DNA of 64,000 nucleotides from Kribbella jejuensis (GTDB lineage: Bacteria; Actinomycetota; Actinomycetes; Propionibacteriales; Kribbellaceae). Positions 53,590 through 61,890 of this stretch are shown here, piece by piece. The stretch spans positions 1,116,001 to 1,180,000 of the forward strand of contig NZ_VFMM01000001.1 in assembly GCF_006715085.1 (NCBI RefSeq), given 5' to 3'. The position numbers and the translations under genes were made by a program. The notes beneath the pieces are model-generated. The model was not told where the DNA came from and ran no database searches. It saw only the letters and a list, made by a program, of their open reading frames with translations. Numbering within the stretch: position 1 is the stretch's first letter; the number at the start of each line of letters is the position of its first letter.

Positions 53590-54656
53590 GAGGCCTCCAG
53601 GAGTTGAGGATTGCAGGAGAGGCCGAAGGCTTCTGGGGAAACGTGGTGGAGGCGGTCCGGGTGGTTCCACCAGGTGGGGGCCGGGAGGGCTACGACTACT
53701 ACCTCGTCGCCGGTGCGAATGGCGTCCACCGCGATGGGCTGAAGAGTACGGCGATCCAACACACAGAGGAGGTCAGGTGTGCTGACCGCGGGCGCACCGT
53801 CGACGAGCGCCAGCAAGTACTCGTTCTCGGTCTCGATGCGGATGACTGTTCGGTCGGCGGAGTCGACCACGCACAGGCTCCCGCGACCGAACGCCGCACC
53901 GCCGTCCGCGATCACGTGCCGGGCGACCTCCTCCACCCGCCCGCTCCCCAGTAACCGCCCGCCCAACCCGTCAGCAACCTCAGAAGGTCCGGCACCAGGC
54001 TCCAACGCTGCATGTGCCCGACCAAGCCCGAGCGCTCGCGTAAGGCTCCCCTCGACAGCGTCGACCGCCGCAGCCTCAACCGGAGTCGGCGCCAACGCGA
54101 GCACCGCCCACCCGCCGGTGTGCGCCACGAAACTCCGAACGGCACGCTCCAACCCACCGGCATCGACGTTGTCGACCACGATCACCTGCCCGCTCGGCTC
54201 GCTCAGCGCACACGGCGTGAGCGACCGGCCGGCCACTGCCCACGAGAACTGGTCCAGGCGCGGCAACGCCCGTCCCATCAGATCCGCGTCGACCACCGGC
54301 AACCCGAGATCGAGCGCAGCGATCAACGGCGTCAGCCCGTTCAGCCCGCCGGCCTCGAGCGACATCAGCCCGGTCACCTCTGTACCGGTCCACCGGCTGA
54401 CCGCCCGTACCGCCGCCTCGAACTCACCGCCGCTCGGAAGCTTCTCCATCAACACGCTGGTCGCGCCAACGACCCCGATCGGGCTCACCGACACACCGGG
54501 CAGGTCCGATGCATCCCGCAGTACCAACTCCCCCGCCCCGAGCCGCCGCCGCAACATCCGCCCGAACGCGCCCGTATCGCCCCCGCCACCGGAGCCGAGC
54601 AACGTGACCCCTGTGACTAGCGCCCCCAGATCCCGCTCCCGGACCACCGTGCTCAT
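53586..54656 (-). CDS. DUF917 (S-Me-THD-like) protein, divergent paralogue
   Basis: A protein of 356 residues starting MSTVVRERDLGALVTGVTLL with the family GSGGGGDTGAF loop and PVVDADLMGRALPRL. It is shorter in conserved blocks than the two paralogues downstream of the permease: the central Met-Gly-Arg motif is kept, but much of the C-terminal half differs. It precedes the pucR gene (four-base overlap) and follows a 168-base gap with a terminator, so it may form a separate transcript with the regulator. A sensor role is possible. Confidence 0.86.
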   Translation of the reverse strand: MSTVVRERDLGALVTGVTLLGSGGGGDTGAFGRMLRRRLGAGELVLRDASDLPGVSVSPIGVVGATSVLMEKLPSGGEFEAAVRAVSRWTGTEVTGLMSLEAGGLNGLTPLIAALDLGLPVVDADLMGRALPRLDQFSWAVAGRSLTPCALSEPSGQVIVVDNVDAGGLERAVRSFVAHTGGWAVLALAPTPVEAAAVDAVEGSLTRALGLGRAHAALEPGAGPSEVADGLGGRLLGSGRVEEVARHVIADGGAAFGRGSLCVVDSADRTVIRIETENEYLLALVDGAPAVSTPDLLCVLDRRTLQPIAVDAIRTGDEVVVVALPAPTWWNHPDRLHHVSPEAFGLSCNPQLLEAS

Positions 54657-54786
54657 GGCTCGATCCTCCCACCGCGGACCTCCACCACTCATCAACTGCA
54701 CCGAACCAGCCACGCCGCGCTTCCCCTGAGCGTGGCTCGGGGCCGCGCCTCGAGGTTAGTGAGTGCTGGAAGTCCGGGTGGAACCC

Positions 54787-54820
54787 CGGCCCGCCGCGGA
54801 GGGGTCAGCACGGCGGGCCG
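54787..54820 (-). terminator. hairpin at end of permease/hydantoinase/DUF917 operon
   Basis: CGGCCCGCCG (54787-54796) and CGGCGGGCCG (54811-54820) form a perfect 10-bp stem with a 14-base loop, just past the stop of the second DUF917 gene on the minus strand. Confidence 0.65.
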
Positions 54821-54824
54821 AGGG

Positions 54825-55955
54825 TCAGGGGGCGAGGGAGGTTGCGACGCCGGCGGGCGTCTCGGCCCGGTCCTCGACCGGGTTGAACTCGACGTCCAGC
54901 CCGAAGCAGGACGGGCCGAAGACGGCCAGCGCCTCGGGCGTTCGCATCAGGGCCGGGGTCGAGATACCCACGACCGTGACGCGTTGGCCGTAGCGCAGGC
55001 CCTCGGTGGTGATCGGCTCCGCGGTATCGCCCTCCAGTACGCAGATCAGGTCCGGCACCGTGCACACCACCTCGCCGTCGACCTCCGCGACCAGGTTCTC
55101 GTTCTGGAAGCGCAGCTCCAGCTCGGACGTCCCGTCGTACGACGTGAACCGCGCCCGCCCGCGCGCGAAGCCCTCGAGGGTACGGCGTTCCACGTCGACG
55201 ACCTTCCCGCGGAACAGCACCCGCAGGTGGCTGTACAGCGTCGGCGCCAACGCGTCCCTGATCGCCTCGACCGGATCCGCGTGCACGGCCCGCGCCTCGC
55301 GGACGGCCCGTCCGATCGACAGCCCGAGCGACAGCGTCCGCGGTACGGCGGTCCGCTTCACCTCCGCGCCCGTCATCGAGTACTCCGCGATGTGCGCGAC
55401 CCCGCCCAGCCGGATCGTGATCCCGCGCGCCAGCCACTCCATCTGCTTGTTGTCCGTACCGGTGTCGATCACCACGGTCTCGTCGTGCTCGCCCGCGATC
55501 GCCATCGGCGACCCCGGTACGCCGTACACCGAGAACGTCTCCATCTGCAGTTCGGGGAACGCCCGGCCCATCCCGTCCGCGTCGACCACCGGCAGACCGG
55601 TGCGCGCGGCAACGAGCAGCGGGATCATCGAGTTGATGCCGCCGCATTCGATCGGCATGGTCGCGTCGGCGTGCCGGCCGAGGTGTTTCTCCAGCGCCCG
55701 CAGCGCTCCGACGGGTTCGCTGCCGCGCGGGATCTTCTCCACGATCACGGTCGGCGCGCCCATCTGCGCGGTCGGGATCACGAACGCGTCGTCCGCGAGC
55801 TCGTCCGGATCGACTACGGTCACCGGCCCGTGCTCGCGGATCGCCTGTTCGACGAGCAGCCGCCCGATCAACGGGTCGCCACCACCGCCGGTGCCGAGGA
55901 TCGCCGCACCGCGGGCGAGATCCCTCAGGTGCTCGATTCCGAGCTGCCAACTCAT
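54825..55955 (-). CDS. DUF917 (S-methyl thiohydantoin desulfurase-like) protein
   Basis: A protein of 376 residues. Conserved blocks: ILGTGGGGDPLIGRLL, APTVIVEKIPRGSEP, MPIECGGINSM, LPVVDADGMGRAFPELQM, RFTSYDGTSELELRFQNEN and DLICVLEGDTAEPITTEGLR. The DUF917 family includes enzymes that remove methanethiol from S-methyl thiohydantoins; others are annotated only as ATP-dependent hydantoin-utilisation relatives. It follows its close paralogue with a four-base overlap. Confidence 0.88.
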   Translation of the reverse strand: MSWQLGIEHLRDLARGAAILGTGGGGDPLIGRLLVEQAIREHGPVTVVDPDELADDAFVIPTAQMGAPTVIVEKIPRGSEPVGALRALEKHLGRHADATMPIECGGINSMIPLLVAARTGLPVVDADGMGRAFPELQMETFSVYGVPGSPMAIAGEHDETVVIDTGTDNKQMEWLARGITIRLGGVAHIAEYSMTGAEVKRTAVPRTLSLGLSIGRAVREARAVHADPVEAIRDALAPTLYSHLRVLFRGKVVDVERRTLEGFARGRARFTSYDGTSELELRFQNENLVAEVDGEVVCTVPDLICVLEGDTAEPITTEGLRYGQRVTVVGISTPALMRTPEALAVFGPSCFGLDVEFNPVEDRAETPAGVATSLAP

Positions 55956-57025
55956 ACCGTCTCCAGCGCGCGGATCGGGTCGAGGTCGTAGCCGAAGTAC
56001 CGGGGGCCGACCAGCTCGATGCCTTCCGGTGAGTGCCAGCGTTCGTCGGCGGGTGCGGCGAGCACGCTGACTCGATGGCCGTACCGCAGGGCCTCGGTGG
56101 TGATCGGTTCGCCGGACTCGGTGTCGAGCACGATGATCAGGTCCGGTGTGGTGGCAACCGCCGTACCGTCGAGCTCCGCGACGAGGTGCTCGTTCTGGAA
56201 GCGCAGCACCATCAACCGCCCGTGCGACGCGTCCAGCCCGTCGACGGCGGCGTCACCGCGGGCGAAGCCGGTCGTCGTACGGCGTTGTACGTCGACCACC
56301 TTGCCGACGTGCAGCAGCCGCCCGCCGAGTTCGTCCACCACGGCCGCGACCGGATCGGTGTGCGCACGCTGGGCCTTCTCGATCGCCCGGCCGATCGTGA
56401 CGCACTTGCTGAGCGTGCCGGCGACGAACGACTCGCGGACCTCGGCGCCGGTCATCGCGTAGAGCGAGACGATCGCGGAACAGCCCATGTCGACCGTCGC
56501 GGAGCGGGCCAGGCGTTCGGCCCACGCGTTGGTGACCGTGTCGAAGACGCCGCGGTTGCCCTTCTCGTCGACGATCGACATCGGCGTCGCCTCGATCCCG
56601 GCGAGTGTCGGCAGCACCATCTGCAACTCGGGGAACGCCCGGCCCATCCCGTCGCCGTCCACCAGGGGCAGCCCGAGTTGTGCGGCGGCGATCACCGGTA
56701 CGGTCGAGTTCACACCACCGGCCTCGATACAGGCCAGGTGGGTCGGCGTCTTCCCGACGTACTTCGCCAGCGTCTGCACCGCGACCGAGATCTGGTCGGC
56801 CGACGGCAACTTCTCCACCATCACCGTTGGTGCGCCCATCATCGCGACCGGCAGTACGCAGGCGTCGTCCGGAAGGTCGCCGACGGCAACGATCTCGACC
56901 GCGCCGTGCTCCTTCAACGCCTCCTGCGCCAACAACCGCCCGATATGCGGATCACCGCCCCCGCCAGTCCCCAGCACCGCAGCCCCACGCGCCAGCGCAC
57001 CCAGATCCTCAGCCCTGAGTTTCAT
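55952..57025 (-). CDS. DUF917 (S-methyl thiohydantoin desulfurase-like) protein
   Basis: A protein of 357 residues sharing all blocks with the next gene: VLGTGGGGDPHIGRLLAQEA, LPVVDADGMGRAFPELQM-like LPLVDGDGMGRAFPELQM, RLMVLRFQNEHLVAELDG and DLIIVLDTESGEPITTEALR. The two may form a hetero-oligomer or act on successive substrates. It overlaps the hydantoinase gene by four bases. Confidence 0.88.
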   Translation of the reverse strand: MKLRAEDLGALARGAAVLGTGGGGDPHIGRLLAQEALKEHGAVEIVAVGDLPDDACVLPVAMMGAPTVMVEKLPSADQISVAVQTLAKYVGKTPTHLACIEAGGVNSTVPVIAAAQLGLPLVDGDGMGRAFPELQMVLPTLAGIEATPMSIVDEKGNRGVFDTVTNAWAERLARSATVDMGCSAIVSLYAMTGAEVRESFVAGTLSKCVTIGRAIEKAQRAHTDPVAAVVDELGGRLLHVGKVVDVQRRTTTGFARGDAAVDGLDASHGRLMVLRFQNEHLVAELDGTAVATTPDLIIVLDTESGEPITTEALRYGHRVSVLAAPADERWHSPEGIELVGPRYFGYDLDPIRALETV

Positions 57026-58593
57026 CGGGTCTCCCCCAGCCGCAGGTCGCCGACCGCCTTGCAGCGGATGCGGGTGGCATTGCCGGGCAGGTACGGGATC
57101 GGGACCTCGTCGAAGTCGACGATCCGGACCGCGGCCGGGTCGGCGCCGGCGGCGACCGCGCGGTCGACGGCCTCCTGGCGCGCCTCGTCGACCACCGCGT
57201 CCCGGCGGCCCGGGTCGATCGCGTACACCCGGTCGACCTCGCCGCCGACCTGGGCGATCGCCGCGCCGATCGCGTTCGCGACCGCGAAGTTCTCCGGCCG
57301 GTGCACGGCGAGACTGCCGGGCAGGTCGTCCGGCAGCAGGATCGACCCGCCGCCGACCGCCACCACCGGCAGCGGGTCCGGCGACGTACGCATCCGCTCG
57401 ACCGCGTCCGCGATGTCAGCGGCTACCCGGGCGAGCGCGGCCTTCACCAGCGTGGGATCGAGATCGGCGACGGCGTCCGCGGACCCCACGTCGGCCCGGC
57501 CGGCGGCGACCGCGATGTCGGTCGCGGTCAACGTCCGGCCGCCGAAGACCAGCGCCTCCTCGGTCAACCGGTACCCGACCGAGCGCGGCCCGACCGTCAC
57601 CTGGGCGTTGTCCGAGGCAACCAGACTGCCGCCGCCGATGCCGATGCTGAGGACGTCGGGCATCCGGAAGTTCGTCCGGACACCGGCCACGTCGACCTCG
57701 GTCGTCGCCTCCCGCGGGAAGCCGTGGGTGAGCACGCCGACGTCGCTCGTGGTACCGCCGACGTCGACCACCGCGCAGGTGTCGAGGCCGGACAGCAGCG
57801 CCGCCCCGCGCATCGAGTTGGTCGGACCGGACGCGAACGTGGCGACCGGGTACCGGCGGGCGAAGTCGACGTCCATCAGCGTGCCGTCGTTCTGGCTCAA
57901 GTAGAGCGGCGCGGAGATGCCATGACCCGCAACCGCGCCGGCAAGCCCGTCGACGATCGACGCCGCGAGTTCGCGCAGCGCGGCGTTGATGATGGTCGCG
58001 TTCTCGCGCTCGAGCAGACCGATCCGGCCGATCTCGTGGGACAGCGAGATCGCCACGTCGTCACCGAGCTCATCGCGCAGGATCTCCGCCGCACGCAGCT
58101 CGAACTCGTTGCTGACCGGCGAGAACACCGACGAGATCGCCACCGACCGTACGCCGTGCCGCACCATGTCGGCGGCGTGCCGGCGGAGCTCGTCCTCGTC
58201 CAGCTCGGCGATGTGCCGGCCGTCGAACTCATGCCCGCCGTGCGCCAGGTAGCTCCGCCCGTTGATCGCCTCGACGAGCCGCTCCGGCCAGTCCACCAGC
58301 GGCGGCAGCGAGGCCGTCGCCGGGAGACCGAGCCGCAGCGCGGCGGTCGGGGCGAGCCGCCGGGCCTCGATCAGAGCGTTGATGAAGTGCGTGGTGCCGA
58401 TCATCACGGCCTGCACCTGGGCCGGGTCGAAGGATCGCTCCGCCTGCAGCCGGTCCAGGGTGTCGATGATGCCGGCCGTCACGTCCGCACTGGTCGCGGA
58501 CTTGTTCGCCGCCAGCACATTGACGTCGGCACCCTCGCCGTCCAGCAGCACGGCGTCGGTGTTGGTGCCACCGACATCGATACCTATACGCAT
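57022..58593 (-). CDS. hydantoinase A/oxoprolinase-family protein
   Basis: A protein of 523 residues beginning MRIGIDVGGTNTDAVLLDGE, with the HyuA N-terminal ASKHA-like core (MIGTTHFINALIEARRLAPT, VRSVAISSVFSPVSNEFELR) and the second nucleotide loop CAVVDVGGTTSDVGVLTHGF. HyuA normally works with HyuB for ATP-dependent ring opening; no HyuB is seen here. DUF917 proteins often take that place in such operons. The permease lies 14 bases upstream. Confidence 0.91.
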   Translation of the reverse strand: MRIGIDVGGTNTDAVLLDGEGADVNVLAANKSATSADVTAGIIDTLDRLQAERSFDPAQVQAVMIGTTHFINALIEARRLAPTAALRLGLPATASLPPLVDWPERLVEAINGRSYLAHGGHEFDGRHIAELDEDELRRHAADMVRHGVRSVAISSVFSPVSNEFELRAAEILRDELGDDVAISLSHEIGRIGLLERENATIINAALRELAASIVDGLAGAVAGHGISAPLYLSQNDGTLMDVDFARRYPVATFASGPTNSMRGAALLSGLDTCAVVDVGGTTSDVGVLTHGFPREATTEVDVAGVRTNFRMPDVLSIGIGGGSLVASDNAQVTVGPRSVGYRLTEEALVFGGRTLTATDIAVAAGRADVGSADAVADLDPTLVKAALARVAADIADAVERMRTSPDPLPVVAVGGGSILLPDDLPGSLAVHRPENFAVANAIGAAIAQVGGEVDRVYAIDPGRRDAVVDEARQEAVDRAVAAGADPAAVRIVDFDEVPIPYLPGNATRIRCKAVGDLRLGETR

Positions 58594-58607
58594 TCGGGGT
58601 TTTCCCT

Positions 58608-59957
58608 TCAGTTGGTCGCAGGTAGGGCGTTCACGTCGGGGGTGGTTTCGGCTTCCATCGTGTGGCTGGTGCCGATGCCGCGGATCAGGCCGAGTCTCCC
58701 TGCGACGACGTACGCCAGGAAGCCGACGACCAGGGAGTTGATGCTCGGCAGGCCCCAGGCGACGTACTTGCCGATCAGGGCGGCGCCGACCCAGATCACG
58801 ATCGTCGCCGGTACCCAGGTCGGCGCCGTCGCGGGCAGCGTGCCGCCGGCGCGGGAGGCGTCCAGGTCGGGGCGCCAGCGCTTCACCACGAAGTACTCCG
58901 CGACCATGATGCCGGCGATCGGCGGGAACGCGACGCCGAGCACGATCAGGAACTGGGTGAACTTGTCCAGGATCCCGCCGGCCGCGAGCACGCTGCCGAG
59001 GACGCCCACCACCAGCGTCACCGCCGCCCGATTGACCCGCCGGCCGAAGACCGTACCGATGAAGTTCACCACACCGAGGCCGGAGCTGTAGAGGTTCCAG
59101 TCGTTGATCTTGATCGTGCCGAGAATGATCACCAGGGTGCCGACCCAGCCGACCGACGAGGTGACGATCGTGATGACGTTGGCCGAGCCAACGGCATGCG
59201 CGAGCAGTACGCCGACCAGTCCGATCACGTACTCGCCGAGCGTGATCCCGAGGACGGTCTGTTTGACGACGTCACCGACGCTACGGTTGTAGCGGGTCAT
59301 GTCCGGGGTGATCACCGCGCCGACGATGAAGCCGCCGGCGACGAGCGTCGTACCGGCGAGCATGCTGAGGTGCGGACCCGGCGGCGCCGAGCTGACCAGC
59401 GAACCGAGGCTGTGGTCGGACAGTTCGCTGATGATCGACCAGCCGACCAGCAGCAGGAACGCCGGGACGGTCACGTACGCGACCCACGCCATCGAGTGGA
59501 AGCCGCGCAGTACGACGAGCGTGACGGCCAGACCGAAGACGAGCGACCAGCCCCACGTCGGGAGGACGCCGATCAACTGGCTGAGGCCGGCCGCCGAGAC
59601 CGCGGACTGAATGCCGAACCACCCGATCAGGCTGATCCCGATCGCCAGCCCGATCAGCGAGGACCCGGCCTGGCCGAACCCGGTCCAGCGGGCGATCACC
59701 GACGTCTGCAGCCCTTCGCGGGCGCCGATCACGCCGATCAGGATCGCGACCAGTTCGAGGATCACCGCGCCCAGCGTGAGCGCCCAGAACGCATGCCAGA
59801 AGCTCATCCCGAACCCGAGCGTCGCACCGAGCAGGAACTGGCTGAGCGCCGAGATCTGCCCGAACCGCTGCGTCGCGACGGACCACCAGGAGTACCGCGC
59901 ATGTTCGGGGACGCGGGCGAGTGCGTAGTCGTCAGCACCTACAGAAGAACCGGCCAT
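58608..59957 (-). CDS. NCS1 family permease (hydantoin/cytosine/allantoin type)
   Basis: A protein of 449 residues with about twelve membrane segments, first gene of the operon (permease, HyuA, two DUF917). NCS1 features include the N-terminal SALSQFLLGATLGFGMSFWH region and the IGLAIGISLIGWFGIQSAVS helix with conserved Trp/Gln, then GGFIVGAVITPDMTRYNRSV. The best-studied bacterial member is the hydantoin carrier Mhp1, and the flanking hydantoinase supports such a substrate here. The ATG at 59957 has GGAGG five bases upstream. Confidence 0.9.
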   Translation of the reverse strand: MAGSSVGADDYALARVPEHARYSWWSVATQRFGQISALSQFLLGATLGFGMSFWHAFWALTLGAVILELVAILIGVIGAREGLQTSVIARWTGFGQAGSSLIGLAIGISLIGWFGIQSAVSAAGLSQLIGVLPTWGWSLVFGLAVTLVVLRGFHSMAWVAYVTVPAFLLLVGWSIISELSDHSLGSLVSSAPPGPHLSMLAGTTLVAGGFIVGAVITPDMTRYNRSVGDVVKQTVLGITLGEYVIGLVGVLLAHAVGSANVITIVTSSVGWVGTLVIILGTIKINDWNLYSSGLGVVNFIGTVFGRRVNRAAVTLVVGVLGSVLAAGGILDKFTQFLIVLGVAFPPIAGIMVAEYFVVKRWRPDLDASRAGGTLPATAPTWVPATIVIWVGAALIGKYVAWGLPSINSLVVGFLAYVVAGRLGLIRGIGTSHTMEAETTPDVNALPATN

Positions 59958-60046
59958 CGGGACCTCCAGCTCTGGGATTTCACCGAACGTACGACTGCCG
60001 ACGGCCCACCTCACCGTCCAGTGTGCACACCCGCCGCCTGCCGACT

Positions 60047-60457
60047 GTGCATCTCGCCCAGCTCTGTACTGTTGTCGCGATCCCCGGACGCATACACAAC
60101 TGCGGAGCGCGACTGCCTCGCCTACTCGGCGTACTCACTGTGGTCGCCGGAGTGTTCGCGATGCACGGCCTCACGTCCCACCACTAAGCGGCAATGGCCG
60201 TGCCTGGTACGCCGATGGTCGTGATGGAGCATCCGGTCGAGGTCCATGTGATGCCCGCGGATGGGATGCAGGACATGGGCGGCGCCTGTATGGGGGTGCT
60301 GACCGGGCTCGTACTGCTGCTGGCGCTGCTGCTCGGTTTGCGCAGCCTGCTGGTGTGGCGTGCCGTTGGTGTTCCGATCTACCAGCTGACACGGGCACTA
60401 GAAGAGCGGTCGCCGCCGCGGGTGGTGCTGTCTTCCTTGGGAGTACTGCGGATATAG
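60047..60457 (+). pseudogene. DUF6153-like membrane protein split by an in-frame stop
   Basis: A continuous frame reads LPRLLGVLTVVAGVFAMHGL, then TAA at 60185-60187. After two codons it continues in the same frame with MAVPGTPMVVMEHPVEVHVM, GGACMGVLTGLVLLLALLLG and an Arg-rich tail. Together these match the usual plan of small actinobacterial DUF6153 proteins (N-terminal helix, His/Met-rich centre, second helix), which often precede DUF305 genes, as here. A single nonsense change has split the gene. The 87-residue distal part (60194-60457) could still be translated from its ATG. The true 5' end is uncertain. Confidence 0.65.
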
Positions 60458-60508
60458 GCCGACGTGCGCCTTGTTCCGCCGTACCTCACACACAACCCAA
60501 GGAATTGG

Positions 60509-60933
60509 ATGACGCACGTCTACCGCACTACCGCTGTACTACTTCTGCTGGTCGCCGCCGCCGGCTGTGGGTCAGGAAGCTGGCGACCGCAATCAAGGCG
60601 GCGCAGGACCCGGAGATCAGGTTGATGTCCGGGTGGCTGACCGGCTGGGGTAAGACGGTCCCGACTCCCGGTGAACATGCCGGTCATGCGATGACCGGCA
60701 TGATGAGCCCGCAGGAGATGGACGACCTGGCCAGGGCCAGCGGCAGCATGTACGACCGCATGTGGGTCACGATGATGATCAAGCACCACCAAGGCGCGGT
60801 GATGATGGCCAAGACCGAGCAGGCAACCGGCAAGGCCGCGGCGGTCATCGCCCTGGCCAAGAAGATCCAGGCGGCGCAGACAACCGAGATCGCCACGATG
60901 CAACGCCTGCTCGGCCGGCTGCCCGCGGCCTGA
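60509..60933 (+). pseudogene. DUF305 lipoprotein gene with internal deletion and frameshift
   Basis: The ATG at 60509 has AAGGA before it and opens a lipoprotein signal peptide (MTHVYRTTAVLLLLVAAAGC), but this frame soon ends in missense sequence. In another frame, from about 60573, the C-terminal part of DUF305 appears intact: VRKLATAIKAAQDPEIRLM, MSGWLTGWGKTVP, MMIKHHQGAVMMAKTE and TTEIATMQRLL. The first of the two His-rich repeats, normally between signal and VRKLA, is missing. The deletion therefore joined two frames and inactivated the gene. DUF305 proteins are periplasmic and often linked to copper. Confidence 0.78.
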
Positions 60934-60942
60934 CCGGTCATC

Positions 60943-60987
60943 TTTCCGGAAAGAAGTCGTCGCTGGGCCCCGGTTTCTTTCCGGAAA
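60943..60987. terminator. 13-bp inverted repeat with TTTCCGGAAA arms
   Basis: TTTCCGGAAAGAA (60943-60955) and TTCTTTCCGGAAA (60975-60987) are perfect reverse complements with a 19-base loop. Each arm is itself built on the palindrome TTTCCGGAAA. It lies between the DUF305 remnant and the convergent DUF2218 gene. Confidence 0.65.
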
Positions 60988-60993
60988 CCCCGG

Positions 60994-61293
60994 CTATCCC
61001 ACCGCAGCCCACACCACCGCGAGGCTGTCTCGGCGGCCGAGTTGTTCTACCCGGTGGGCTACCCGGGTGCTCTGTTGTTCGAGGGCACCCGGGTCGTCGG
61101 CTTCGAGGTGGAGGATCAGGTGGTCGGGGGTGGATCGGATCGTCCAGGTTGCGGTGCCGAGATCGACCACCAGTTCGTCGGCGGACTCGGACACCACCTG
61201 GAGGCCGCCCGGGCCGTGGGACAGGTGGCTGGTCAGTTGGCTGCGGTAGCGGTCGGCGCGCGGGGTTTCCACGTGCGCTTCGAGAGCTGGCAC
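60994..61293 (-). CDS. DUF2218 domain protein
   Basis: A protein of 99 residues. The DUF2218 layout is clear: ALEAHVETPRADRYRSQLTS, HLSHGPGGLQVVSESADELV, and the C-terminal STRVAHRVEQLGRRDSLAVV. Function unknown; members are often iron- or metal-associated small cytoplasmic proteins. Divergent from the TetR gene across a strong palindrome, so expression is probably TetR-controlled. Confidence 0.85.
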   Translation of the reverse strand: MPALEAHVETPRADRYRSQLTSHLSHGPGGLQVVSESADELVVDLGTATWTIRSTPDHLILHLEADDPGALEQQSTRVAHRVEQLGRRDSLAVVWAAVG

Positions 61294-61307
61294 GACGGAC
61301 TCCTTTT

Positions 61308-61326
61308 TCGAGACACTGTGTCTCGA
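61308..61326. promoter_or_regulatory. perfect TetR-type operator
   Basis: TCGAGACAC-T-GTGTCTCGA is a perfect 9-bp inverted repeat with a 1-base centre, lying in the 54-base gap between the DUF2218 and TetR genes. It is a near-certain binding site for the TetR product, which would repress both directions. Confidence 0.8.
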
Positions 61327-61347
61327 TCATAGGCATAGAATCCAGCT

Positions 61348-61890
61348 ATGCCTAAGTTGTGGGAGCACACGATCGCCTCGCATCGGTCCGCGGTCCACGA
61401 AGCGATCCTCGACGCGGCCGCCGCGTTGGTGGCGGAGCGCGGCGTGACGGGGGTGACCATGGCGGAGGTGGCGCAGCGTGCGGGGGTTGGGCGGGCCACG
61501 TTGTACAAGTACTTCGGGGACGTCGACGCGGTGTTGTCCGCGTGGCATCGGCGCCAGGTCGGCGTACATCTCCAGCAGCTCGAGGACGTCTGGCAACGCA
61601 CCCACCGGATCGACGACGTGTTGGAGGCGTACGCCTTCATCCGGCACGAGCATCCATCGACGACAGCTCCGTCGATCCACCGGCAGCAGCACGTCGACCA
61701 CGCCCGCGACCAGCTGATCGACTTCGTCGCGGAGCGGCTCGGCGACGTGCGGAGCGACGTACCGAAGAAGGAGCTTGCCGCGTACGCCGTGCACGCCCTC
61801 AACGCCGCAGGCGCCGCACCGTCGAAAGCGGCGGTACGGCGCCTGGTGGCGGTGACGCTGAGCGGGCTACGCGGCGAGGCGGGTCGGTGA
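61348..61890 (+). CDS. TetR family transcriptional regulator
   Basis: A protein of 180 residues. HTH: AILDAAAALVAERGVTGVTM then AEVAQRAGVGRATLYKYFGD. The C-terminal domain is short. Divergent from the DUF2218 gene over a perfect palindrome. Its last 24 bases overlap the convergent copper ATPase gene. Confidence 0.93.
   Translation: MPKLWEHTIASHRSAVHEAILDAAAALVAERGVTGVTMAEVAQRAGVGRATLYKYFGDVDAVLSAWHRRQVGVHLQQLEDVWQRTHRIDDVLEAYAFIRHEHPSTTAPSIHRQQHVDHARDQLIDFVAERLGDVRSDVPKKELAAYAVHALNAAGAAPSKAAVRRLVAVTLSGLRGEAGR

Noticed and set aside
59921-60187. 88-codon frame starting inside the NCS1 permease gene
   Set aside because: Its N-terminal half is a shadow of the permease and its promoter; only the last part (LPRLLGVLTVVAGVF...) belongs to the broken DUF6153-like gene.
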